From contig JBBPTG010000046.1 of the NCBI GenBank assembly GCA_038093975.1, positions 106,865 to 170,864 on the forward strand: a stretch of 64,000 nt of DNA. The letters are read 5' to 3'. The stretch comes from Chalciporus piperatus. Taxonomy: Eukaryota > Basidiomycota > Agaricomycetes > Boletales > Boletaceae. Below are positions 53,736-63,644 of the stretch, piece after piece; the stretch's first letter is position 1, and every line of letters begins with the position of its first letter. Under the pieces are notes generated by a model. That model was not told the origin of the DNA. It did not search any database and worked only from the letters and a program-made list of their open reading frames with translations. Made by a program: the position numbers and the translations under genes.

Positions 53736-55035
53736 CTCCACCATTTCCCAACGACCTCGCCTCGACACCTCTTGCTGGGGCCCCCCACGAGAGACCGCTA
53801 ATCCACAGAACCCCGAATCTTCTGACTCGGGCTCACCTGAAGAGGAAGATCCCTCTAACCCCTACGACACCTCGGATCTTTACGACGAACCAATCACCAC
53901 CCAAGAGGAACAAGAAGAAACCCTTCACCTCTCCCACGAATTTTCCTCAGTTGTAACCATCCCAAGGTCACCAACACCACCGTCGCCAACCCCAATATCC
54001 CGAAGAGCTCCACAGTTCCCTGTGTCGCCTGCTCCCCCACGAACCCTAGCTTTCCCCACTCCTTCCCTTCCCGCACCCGCATTTGCACCAGGAGCGTATC
54101 AGGTACCCCCTACCTTTGTAAATCCCATGTCGTCCTCCAAACCCACTGAACTCCGCATCGGAGCCCCAGACGCCTTTGATGGCTCCTTTGAAAAGAGCAC
54201 TGCTTGGATGAATTCTATCCAATTCTATCTCACTGTCAATGGTGATGTATACAACACCGACCCCAAGAAGATCGCCTTTGCGCTGTCTTACATGTCCAAA
54301 GGATCAGCAGCCACTTGGGCCGCCACCTTCCGCCGCAAAGCCATCACCGGCGCCACAGTCACAATGGGAACCTGGGCTCAGTTTATCACTGATTTCGAAA
54401 CCGCATTCAAACACCACGACACCGTAGGAAACGCCGTCGCCTGGCTCTCCACCAAGCGAATGAAACCTCTCAAGAATGGAGAGCATTCTCCCTCCCTCCC
54501 AGAATTCATTTCAAGTTTCCAGAATCAAGTCGCCTTATCAGGCATCACCGATAACAATGTCCTAATCGGATACTTTTCCGCAGGCATACCCGTCTCCCTC
54601 ATGAGACGAGTCAACAGCATGGACACTGTCCCTACCACGATTGAGGATTGGTACAAACGCACTACCCAGTTCCAGACCCAATGGGAACACGCCAATGAAA
54701 TCGCGAATCGCAATCGCAACCCTGCTAAGCCATTTCGTCCATTCTCCTCCACCAACCACTCTACCCCTGCCCGGGACCCCAATGCCATGGACGTCGACGT
54801 CATCCGTATCTCCAAACTCACTCCTGAAGAGCGGAAACGCTGCCAGGAGAAAGGGCTCTGCTTCCGCTGCAGGAAAGCTGGACATCGGTCCAACGCCTGC
54901 CCAGAGTTCTCCTCGAACCAGAAAACCCCGAAGAAGGTTCAGAAGGTTGAGGAAGAAATTCCCTCGCTGATCGAGATAGATGATGAGGATGAAACCACCG
55001 TTCGTAAAGTAGCCTTTGTCACAAAGGGTTTTTAG
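53736..55035 (+). CDS. Gypsy III gag with zinc knuckle
   Basis: The frame is open from about 53736 to TAG 55033-55035, but the first in-frame ATG is at 54127 (MSSSKPTELRIGAPDAFDG). Upstream is an acidic and Pro-rich leader (SPEEEDPSNPYD, SPTPPSPTP), conserved in Gypsy II. The capsid domain follows ([34 protein letters not shown]), then the CCHC knuckle CFRCRKAGHRSNAC (about 54853-54894). Both copies have CACCATTTCC where an initiator CACCATG would be expected, so the real start is uncertain. Confidence 0.8.
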
Positions 55036-55109
55036 ACCGGGAAGCTCTGCCGACGCAAGCTTCCCCAATCACGTGTGCACCTGTACTTGTAAAGTCGCGA
55101 AAGCGCTCT

Positions 55110-58100
55110 ATGCAAATTCCCATACAGATTATCGTTCCCTCGCACACGATGAAAGCCGTCGAAACCCACGCCCTCATTGATAGCGGCGCAGACATCTCCT
55201 GTATCGACTGGGGCTTTATAAGAAGAAATCGAATCCCCACTACTCGACTTGAAACCCCTATTCGAGTCCGAAACGTCGACCAGACCGCAAACAAAAGCGG
55301 GATGATACTCTTTACCACCACCCTCTTCCTTGATATCGAAGGAATCGCACAAGAAGTAATCTTCCACGTCATGAATTGCGGAAACGAGAACGTCATCCTA
55401 GGACTCCCATGGCTTGAAAAAGCTAATCCAACCATCGATTGGCGCCGGCGTACCTTGTCGCTGTCGGAATCCATCGACGAGTCAAAGAAGTTGTATACCA
55501 TACATGCTGCAGCCTGTAAAACCAACGACAAACTCTTCACTCGACCCACTCCTCCTCCTCGACACTCTTATGTAACCCCGGAAGTCGATCAACAACTCTA
55601 TGACTACCTGGACTCTGAAACCGAATCCACCTTTCTTAACCGCGCTTACGAAAACCATACCCTAAACCGCATTATTCGTTGCGGTTCACGCTTTGTCCCC
55701 AATCATGTTGTCGCTCGCCTTACCCGAGCTACTGAACTCGCAATCGCAGCCGAACTGGCTAAACCCAAACCTATCCTCCCAAAAGAATATGCCAGATATG
55801 CCTCGGTTTTCGATGAACCCTCGGCTGGTCACCTTCCTCCATCTCGGGTTTATGACCACGAGATTAACCTGAAGGAATCCTTCGTCCCTAAAATTGGAAA
55901 ACTTTATCCGCTATCTCCGGATGAAAAGAAAGCCACAGAAGACTTCCTCGAAGAGAACCTGCGTACGGGAAAGATACGTCCCTCCAATTCCCCCAGGCAT
56001 CCCCCTTCTTCTTCGTCAAGAAGAAAGATGGAAAACTCCGCCCTTGCCAAGACTATCGATATCTCAACGAACATACTACTCGAGACGCGTACCCACTTCC
56101 CCTCATCGGGGATCTCGTCGACAAATTGAAAGACGCCAAAGTCTTTACCAAGTTTGATGTGCGATGGGGTTACAACAATGTCCGCATCAAAGACGGACAC
56201 CAGTGGAAAGCCGCTTTCCTCACCCACAAAGGCCTCTTTGAACCGACTGTGATGTTCTTCGGACTGAACAACTCCCCAGCCACCTTCCAGCGCTTCATGA
56301 ACGACTCTTTTCGAGACATGATAGCTGAAGGGTGGCTTGTCATCTATATGGACGACCTTCTCATCTTTTCTCCCGACAATGCTACTCACACCGCTCGCAC
56401 ACAACGAGTCCTCGAACGGATGCAAGAGCTAGATCTCCATCTTCGTTTAGAAAAATGCAACTTCGCCGTAAACGAAGTAGAATATCTTGGCATGATCGTC
56501 CGCCCTGGAGAGCTTGCCATGGACCCCGTCAAACTTGACGGCATCTCTCAATGGCCCGTTCCCACTACTGTTAAGGAAGTTCGCTCATTCCTTGGCTTTG
56601 CCAACTTCTATCGACGCTTCATCCCAAATTACTCCTTAGTCGCCCGCCCTTTGATTGACCTGACCAAAAAGGATCATCGATGGGACTGGAGCAACACCTG
56701 CCAAGATGCCTTCGCCCGTCTAAAACAGATGTTCCTGGCGAAACCTGTCCTACGCTTCCCAGACCTTTCCAAACCCTTCGCCATCGCAACTGATGCCTCC
56801 AAATTTGCCTCTGGAGGTATACTCCTCCAAACCGACGCCAACGGCGATTGGCACCCCTGTTCCTATCTCTCCCAGTCCTTTGGTGATGCTGAACGGAACT
56901 ACGATATCTATGATCGTGAACTCCTCGCTGTGATCCGTGCACTGAAAACCTGGCGACATTATCTCCACGGCTCTCCCTTCCCTGTCCAAGTCTTCACTGA
57001 TCACAAAAACCTGACCTACTTCCGCCAACCCCAGAATCTAAACCGTCGGCAAGCCCGCTGGCTCCTCGATCTTGCTGACTTTGACCTGAAAATGATTCAT
57101 GTTCCTGGCTCATCCCTCGCCGGTCCCGATGCCTTATCTAGGCGTGCTGATCACTTTCCCACCAACGCCGATGACAATGCGGGTACCACTCTACTACCAC
57201 CCTCCCTATTTGTCCGTGTCATCGACGCCGCCATGAACAACCACATTTCCAGTCTTTCCAAAGATGACCCGTTTCTCCTCACCGCATTACAAGCCATTGA
57301 CGGCGATATCCCAGCGCCATTCCGATCCCGGCTGGCTGACTGGCAGATGAATAACGGTGTCCTGACCTACCAAGGTCGCGTTTACATTCCACCGGACGAA
57401 AACTTACGTCGCACTGTCGTCCAACGCTGCCATGATCACCCCACCGCCGGCCACCCGGGTTATCTCAAAACTAGACAACTGGTTGCTGCTGAATTCTGGT
57501 GGCCCGGTCTTGCACAGTTTGTGCGCAAATATGTCGAAGGATGCGCAACCTGCCAGCAAAACAAAGCGAACACGCATCCAACTACTCCACCCTTGATGCC
57601 CATACCGTCAAAGAGCTCCAAACCATTCCAGCAAGTGTCCTGTGACCTAATCACCGACCTGCCCATTTCCAATGACTTCGATTCTCTATTGGTCGTGGTC
57701 GACCACGGGCTTACAAAGGGGGTAATTCTCTGCCCTACTAAGAAAACTGTCACCGCCGAAGGGATCGCCTCCCTCTTTTTCCACAAAGTCTACCTGAGAT
57801 TCGGTCTTTACGACAAAATCATCAGCGACCGAGGACCACAATTCGCATCCGAGTTCGCTCGTGAACTAGGACGAATCCTTGGATACGATCTTTCCCTCTC
57901 CACCGCCTACCATCCCCAATCCGATGGGGAAACTGAACGTGTCAACCAGGAAGTAGAAACCTATCTCCGAATCTACTGTGGAGATAACCCCATATCCTGG
58001 GCTGATTCTATCTCCCACGCCGAATTTGCACACAATCATCGACCCCACTCTGTCACCGGCAAATCCCCGTTCTATCTCATGATGGGATATGAACCCCGTC

Positions 58101-58726
58101 CTCTTCCTTCGGTGATTGCCGACTCCGCTCTACCCGCTGTCGAACTTCGCCTTCACTCCCTCACTGCTGCCAGGGACGAAGCACTCGCCTCACACGAGCT
58201 TGCTAGACAAGTGATGTCCGCACGAACTCGACAGAAGTTCAAACCATTTGCCAAAGGAGACAAAGTCTGGCTAGAAGCAAGAAACCTCAAACGGTCCCTT
58301 ACTTCCCCAAAGTTCGCCCCGAAACGAGAAGGACCCTTTACCATCACACAGGTCTTATCCCCACTATCTTATAAACTCCGCCTCCCACAAACGTGGAAGA
58401 TCCACCCCGTGTTTCATGCTTCTCTGTTATCGCCCTATCGCGAAAACCCCGTACATGGACCGAACTTCCCGGCTCCACCACCTGACTTGATAGAAGGCGA
58501 AGAAGAGTATGAGATCGAAAAGATTCTCCGACACCGAAGTTTCTCCGGACGCTACTCGTACCTGGTTCGCTGGAAAGGATATACTGCTGACGAAGATCGC
58601 TGGCTCAAAGAGACAGACCTTACCCACGCCAAGGACGTTCTTGAAAACTATAAGAGAGCTCATCCATCCGCATTCCCTTCTTCCTCAAGATCCCCATCTT
58701 CTGTCCGACACAAAACTCGCCGCTGA
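55110..58726 (+). pseudogene. Gypsy III pol: protease, RT, RNase H, integrase, chromodomain (one frameshift)
   Basis: Starts at ATG 55110 in a frame different from gag. Protease HALIDSGADISCID; RT begins near 55920. At about 55994 a C-run is one base short, so IRPSNSP is followed by RHPPSSSS in place of the expected FFVKKKDGK. The correct frame resumes and is open to TGA 58724-58726. RT has [20 protein letters not shown] and IYMDDLLIF; RNase [10 protein letters not shown]; integrase HDHPTAGHPG, CATCQQNK, SDRGPQFAS, SDGETERVN. The chromodomain EEYEIEKILRH, LVRWKGYTADEDRW is at the end. Confidence 0.92.
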
Positions 58727-60049
58727 AACTATGTCTGCTCCTACTACCCCTTCGTCAACCACTATGTCTTCCATCTCTTCCCTTTCTCGTTCTTCTTCTT
58801 CTCCTACTTACCCCCCTGGTTTACCTATTCATTCTCTACCTATTCAACCCACTCGTCCCTCTTCCCCCGAACCCGCTAGCCCAACCGTCGCTGAGGCTGG
58901 ATGGAATACCACTGGTCTTCCACTAAACCCCGCTGGATGGCCAGTCTTACAGGAAGACCTAGATGCCCCCACTCATATTGCCGCTATTCCCACCGTCAGA
59001 GTCTTGTCCGTTGAATTACCACTCGCCGCCCATCGTCTTCGTGACGAGTTGATGGACAATGCCGTCATGGATCGTATGTCCCAATTCTTACTTGACTCAC
59101 GTCTCTCTGTACCCATCGGCGCCCACCTTGATCTGGGGTCACCCCTCTTTTCCCTCTACCGTGCCTACCTGCAAGCATCTCGTCTCGCCAATCTTCCTCC
59201 TTCCCTGACGACGGTTCACCAAGCTCATTCAGAAGCTGCCTCCCTCCGCAACATCCACGGTGATCTAATTACCAACCTCAGCATTGCTCTCTATGAGCTA
59301 CGGATGCTGGAGTTTCTGAATGACCTAGACCGCTACCTCAGAGAATCCGCCTCTGCGGCTCAATCTCCAACCCCTGTCATCGGAGTTTCTACCTCATCTC
59401 TCCCCTCGTCGACTCCTTCCGCGTCTAGCTCCCCTTTGAACGATGAAGAGGAAGCAGTCTTCTTTCGTGCAGAACGTAACCACATTACCTCGCAACGACA
59501 ACGGACTGGCACCATACCTCTATCCACCTCACATCCCCAGTACCACGATGCCTGCTTCGTATGTCACCGACTGCATCAGGAAAAACACCCTATGCCATAG
59601 TTGGCCATATGTGCAGCCATGGCACACATTGGACATATTTGTGCTATAAGTTGCACATACGGCACTATATGGGCTATTTATTGCTATAGTACACAATGCT
59701 ACTGATATATCTAGTACAATGTTTGATAGGCGTACTTACTAGACCAGTTATTAAGGATAAAATGTGTACAACTGTCCAATACATTACTGGAAGCCCAGGC
59801 GGTGTTGGCAACTCGTCTGGTCGCGTATCTTTGCGCCTGAGTGCATCTCCAACGTTGTTCGACATGTCCCGCTCGACGGTTGGGCTTGTCGACTCGTCGT
59901 CGTCGTCTTCTGGTGGCTCGGTAGGGTCATTTGGTGAGTTCGCATGGCCGCCACTCGACTCGGCGCTGACCTCGCCGGGACATTAACAGCCTCGGGCTTC
60001 ACGGCAGCCGCATCGCCTTCAGTGGCAGGAGGGGGAGGAACAGCTTCTT

Positions 60050-60412
60050 CACCTTCTTGCCGGAGTGTGGAGTCTTCAAGCTCTGATGCGAGCTGGTGAA
60101 CATACTCGTGGCCCCATGAACCTGGTTCCGGTATTGTTGATGACGGAGGGAGGAGGGACGCGGATAGCAAGCGATATCGGAGAGTCCCTTGTGGTTGAGT
60201 ATCTGAGTACGTCATAGCGAGGACAGATAGGATGTCCGCAAAGAGACTCTACTGCAGGGTGAGTTTCATTTGGTGATTCACCAACGAAGTGACCTACCTT
60301 CAAGCTCTGATGGGGGCCACACGTCGAAGAGCTTTTAAAGTTCGGGGTAATGAGGGTGGAGAAACTTGAGGGGTTTAGGTACGGATGTCATGGATGACTT
60401 GACTTCGTAGGT
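60050..60412 (-). pseudogene. RPN1: Captured fragment of RPN1 (26S proteasome regulatory subunit)
   Basis: Minus strand. The first piece reads SSMTSVPKPLKFLHPHYPEL, then a TAA stop, then KLFDVWPPSELE up to a GTAGGT donor near 60297. After an intron-like gap ending near 60251, the next piece reads SLFADILSVLAMTYSDTQPQ, GTLRYRLLSASLLPP and GSWGHEYVHQLASELED. These blocks match the highly conserved N-terminal part of Rpn1/PSMD2 (SVPKPLKFLRPHY, FADILSVLAMTYSD, GSWGHEYVRHL) in correct order. Rpn1 is a scaffold of the 19S base that binds ubiquitin receptors. The nonsense codon and small size show a dead captured fragment. An apparent intron is retained, suggesting capture at the DNA level. Confidence 0.88.
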
Positions 60413-61530
60413 TCGATTTGAGTCGTCCTCGACGACGCGGTGGGTTCGGGTGACTGGTGAGTCGTCTGGCGTGATGGTAAATGCGTGGTGGTGATGGCCT
60501 AGGTGCGTACATGGCCAACTTGCGCATGTAGCGTTGGTTCTGACGCTCGTCGTCAGCGATCGGCTTCGATCCGACTCGTCGTGAGTCGCGATCCCAGTCG
60601 CTCGTTGCGTCGTCCATGCCGTTGTGTTCGCCGTATCGTTTGGCGCCGTTTCCACCCCTCTCATACTCCCCCTGACTCTCGACTTCAAGTTCTCTCGACT
60701 TGACCCTCTCCCGCTCGTCGTCTCGGTCTCGATCTCGCTTGACTCGAGTCAGCAATCTCCGTAAGTCGTCGCCGTCGTCTTCTCGATGCTCTGGATCGCC
60801 CCGTTGGTCCCTCGTTGCGACCGTATGGCCACACGACTCCGTTCGTGCGTCTGTGCGGTCGTACCGTGCGTTCGCCGCTTTGTCGTTGTTGTGATCATTC
60901 GTTCGGCTTCGGGATCGGTCGTGAGGACTGGGAATAGGTGGAGGAAGGAGTGGGGACGGTGTAGCTACGTCGTCGTTGTTCGCCGTGTCTTTTTGACTGG
61001 TTGCTTCGACTCCTCGCGTCGATCGCTTGTGCGGCCTCGACGACCTTTTCTTCTCCTTGATCGACGTGTTTCCGCGCGTCTCGTCCTTCTCCCCTTCGAC
61101 CTGCTCGTCTCTGAGCGCTTCCTCGTCTTCCCCTTCGATCTCCGTGGTCCCCCGACCGGTTTCGACGCCTTTTTGTGGCCTCGAGTTGCCCCGATTGGTT
61201 TTCATGCACCTGCGGTCGTGCACGACGCTTCCGGCTCGTTCGACGTCCACCTCGCCACCTGGTTCGATCTCGACGGCACCCGATTTACTCGACTCGACCC
61301 CTTGGACTTTGGACTCGCAGTCTGCATTCGTGCGGCTGCTCGTTTCCTCGACCTCAACTCTCGATTGCTCGACTACCAACCACGCGCCCTCGACGCCTGC
61401 GACTCCCTCAAGTCCGTCGGACGGCTCTGGCGACTCGTCCCGTCGCGTTTCTTCGCGGCTGGGCGCGTCTTTATTTCTGCAGTTGGACGCTCTGCCATGA
61501 TGAACGTGGTGGATTGATCACGACAAGGAC
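60413..61530 (-). other. Unrecognised Arg/Asp/Ser-rich region in TIR element D
   Basis: A long minus-strand open frame (60375-61379) rich in R, D, E, S and T (for example DRDRDDERERVKSRE) and other overlapping frames on both strands. No domain recognised; it could be a second captured host segment, such as an RS-like protein, or low-complexity sequence. It lies upstream of the RPN1 exons on the same strand but shows no Rpn1 similarity. Confidence 0.35.
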
Positions 61531-61596
61531 GCGCGATGGTAGACCTCGTTGTCTCCACGCTCGTCTTCGCGAAGATGGCGGGCGCCGACACTGCGC

Positions 61597-61658
61597 CTTG
61601 GGACTACTCGAAAAGGGAATTGCGTAAATATGCAATTCCCTTTTCGAGTAGTCCCAAG
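61597..61658. repeat. 62-bp perfect palindrome (27-bp arms, 8-nt loop)
   Basis: Arms start CTTGGGACTACTCGAAAAGG with no mismatch over 27 bp; the loop is GTAAATAT. The core TTGCGTAAATATGCAA equals, inverted, the core of the palindrome at 31342-31395 in element A, while the outer 15-18 bp of the arms differ. Confidence 0.95.
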
Positions 61659-61864
61659 CGAAGTTGGAACTATTTGGGGAACAAGAGTGTGTTTCTGCCA
61701 CTTGTCTGCTTTTCCACTGTTCCCACAGCCTTCAACTTCATCACACACATATTTCTACCCAAGATGAGTTTTTTTCTTCTCTCCCGTTCTTTCTTTCACA
61801 CCCAACCAAGTTTTAGCAACATGCCCACCTCCACCCGCTCAAACAAATGAGCTGCCCCTGCGCC

Positions 61865-62250
61865 CAGGCCGGCGAGGGCTCAACAGCCCCACCGGCCTTA
61901 CTAGGTGAGTTTCCACTCCCCCACCACCACATCCACTTACCTCGAGCATAGCTGCTCGTGCCCCACCATCACCTTCCACCTTCAACACCCACTCGAACAC
62001 GGCCGGCGAGGGCTCAACAGCCCTGCCGGCCTCACTAGGTGAGTTTTCACTTACCCCGGGCCACCACCACATCTACTCACCACAGACTCCCTCCACAGCT
62101 CCCCGCCACTTTTTTACGAGCCGGCGAGCTCGTTCGCGCACGCCGCCACCTCACGACACCTCCCGCACCTCCTCCCAACTCAAGGCCTCTAACTCAACAT
62201 CAAAACACGGCTGGCGAGGGCTCGACAGCCCCGCCGCCATCATCAGGTGA
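61865..62250 (+). repeat. Two-hairpin repeat array in TIR element D (three units)
   Basis: Hairpin 1 copies at about 61868, 62001 and 62209; hairpin 2 (AGGTGAGTTTyCACT...) directly after each. A C/A-rich spacer and a CCCCAT microsatellite (about 62324-62358) follow. Confidence 0.85.
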
Positions 62251-63173
62251 GTTTCCACTCATCTACCACCACATGTACTCACCACAGACCCCCTCCACAG
62301 CTCCCCATCGCTTTTTCCACCACCATCCCCATCCCCATCCCCATCCCCATCCCCATCCCCGCTACTACCACAGCTAACACTGCCATTTCTGCTGCTGATA
62401 CCCCCGTCGTTTAGATTTATTGTTTTGATTGTTTTACTTTTCATTTCATCATGTATTATATTAGCACTGAATTCAGCCTGAAGTATTTTAACTCAAGTGT
62501 GATATTTTGACATAAAGAGTGAAAAATGGCGCCATATGGAAAAGCCCCCAGTTGTTTTTTCACTTTTCCATTTGGTGCACATTGTGCACATATAGCTTAT
62601 ATTGATAGAGGCCTTTTACATGTCTACAGGCCCTGCTATATGATGCAATTTGGTGCTATTTGTATGCTATATGATGCACTATAGTTGGGTACTTTTCCCT
62701 TTTTGCCATATGGCCCATAGTGCACAAATAACATCAAATAGCATCAAATAGCATCAAATATTGCCATATGGTGACATATGGCATAAGTCATTTTTCCTGA
62801 TGTGGGCCATATACGTGTCCACTGTCCCGTATACCAGTGTCCCACGTGCTTCCGCTGGGCACCCGGTCACATTCAAGGTCGTTGCCCACTTAGGCGTGGA
62901 CAAAGACATACAACCACGCCACCTGTTGCACCCTCTTCCCGTTCGCGCCGATCAACCAATACCAATCGAGCTGCTCGACGCCCCCCTCCACTCTATACCC
63001 GTATCTCGGGTGAGGCTAATTCACGTGACGACGACGACGCCACTCTCTATGACGGAGATGATCCAACCGACGATGTCGGATATGCAAACATGACCGGTTC
63101 TCCTGGTCATTACGGGTTAAGCATTTGACTAGTTTTTATCTTCGTCGATGACTTGATTCTAATACGGGGGTAA

Positions 63174-63644
63174 TGTTACGATCACTAATTCTTTCCTTCT
63201 TCGTTACCTTGTACTAAGTCCTAGTCGCTGGTTCAAGTCCTGCCTAGGCCCCTTATTTCTTACCTTGCTTTAGTCAGCGAACATTCCTTAATGTTCTTTC
63301 ACCTTCCACGCTTCGTCATTGCTGACTCGTATACTTACCGAGCATGACTCATTCCTATTCGTCATGACTTGTTCTTACGTATTCTGACTTGTTCTATGCC
63401 TGCCCTTAACTCGTTTCTTCACTTATATAAACCCTCGAGTTTCCTCCTGTAACCCTAACTTAGACCTACGCAATCTAGCTTGGTCTTTCCTCGCTTCCTT
63501 TGAACCTTCTGAGAGTCACCGTCCCACTCTTGAACGGACGCTAGGCCTTAACGTGGACATCCCATCGTTAGGCTACCTTTGAAACCCTTGTCCTTGACTA
63601 GGCTTTTGCGTCTACGCTTTGACCTACCCGGTACAAGCGTAACA
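63174..63644 (+). repeat. Gypsy III 3' LTR
   Basis: 471 bp, TGTTACGATCACTAAT to CAAGCGTAACA, differing from the 5' LTR at roughly ten positions by eye. It is followed directly by Copia RT sequence and lacks a matching TSD. Confidence 0.92.

Larger units (their letters stand above)
59574..62802. mobile_element. CATCAGGAAAAA TIR element D carrying captured RPN1 exons
   Basis: 3229 bp, ends CATCAGGAAAAACACC and TCATTTTTCCTGATG, TSD TG (59572-59573, 62803-62804). The empty site is visible in Gypsy II (CACCGACTGGGCC in element sense), confirming the 2-bp duplication. The right end is nearly identical to that of element A. The interior has RPN1 homology on the minus strand (60050-60412), an arginine/aspartate-rich unrecognised region (60413-61530), a 62-bp palindrome and three two-hairpin units (61865-62250). 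Confidence 0.93.
58731..63128 (+). pseudogene. Gypsy III third ORF with two zinc knuckles, split by TIR element D
   Basis: ATG 58731 lies four bases after the pol stop. The coding parts are 58731-59573 and 62805-63128; removing the insertion and one TG gives 388 codons without a stop. N-terminus Ser/Thr/Pro-rich; the middle has a helical block (HRLRDELMDNAVMDRMSQFL, LYRAYLQASRLANLPP, SLRNIHGDLITNLSIALYEL). The C-terminus has CFVCHRLGHIRVHC and CPTCFRWAPGHIQGRC, then Arg-rich and Asp-rich tails. Insertion falls within the first knuckle. Intact length and conservation with Gypsy II argue that this is a real element gene, perhaps a second nucleic-acid-binding protein. Confidence 0.8.
53225..63644 (+). 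mobile_element. Ty3/Gypsy retrotransposon (Gypsy III), near-complete
   Basis: LTRs at 53225-53694 and 63174-63644 (about ten differences by eye). It contains gag with CCHC, protease, RT, RNase H, integrase, chromodomain and a third ORF. Damage is light: one missing C in pol (about 55994) and TIR element D in ORF3 (59574-62802). Flanks differ (CAACC on the left, CCACG on the right), so no TSD: the left flank is the unrecognised ORF, the right flank a Copia RT. A purine-rich ACGGGGGTAA precedes the 3' LTR. Confidence 0.94.

Noticed and set aside
60375..61379. A 334-codon minus-strand ORF as a real gene
   Set aside because: Low-complexity Arg/Asp content, open frames on both strands, and location inside a TIR element beside a dead gene fragment; no domain recognised.
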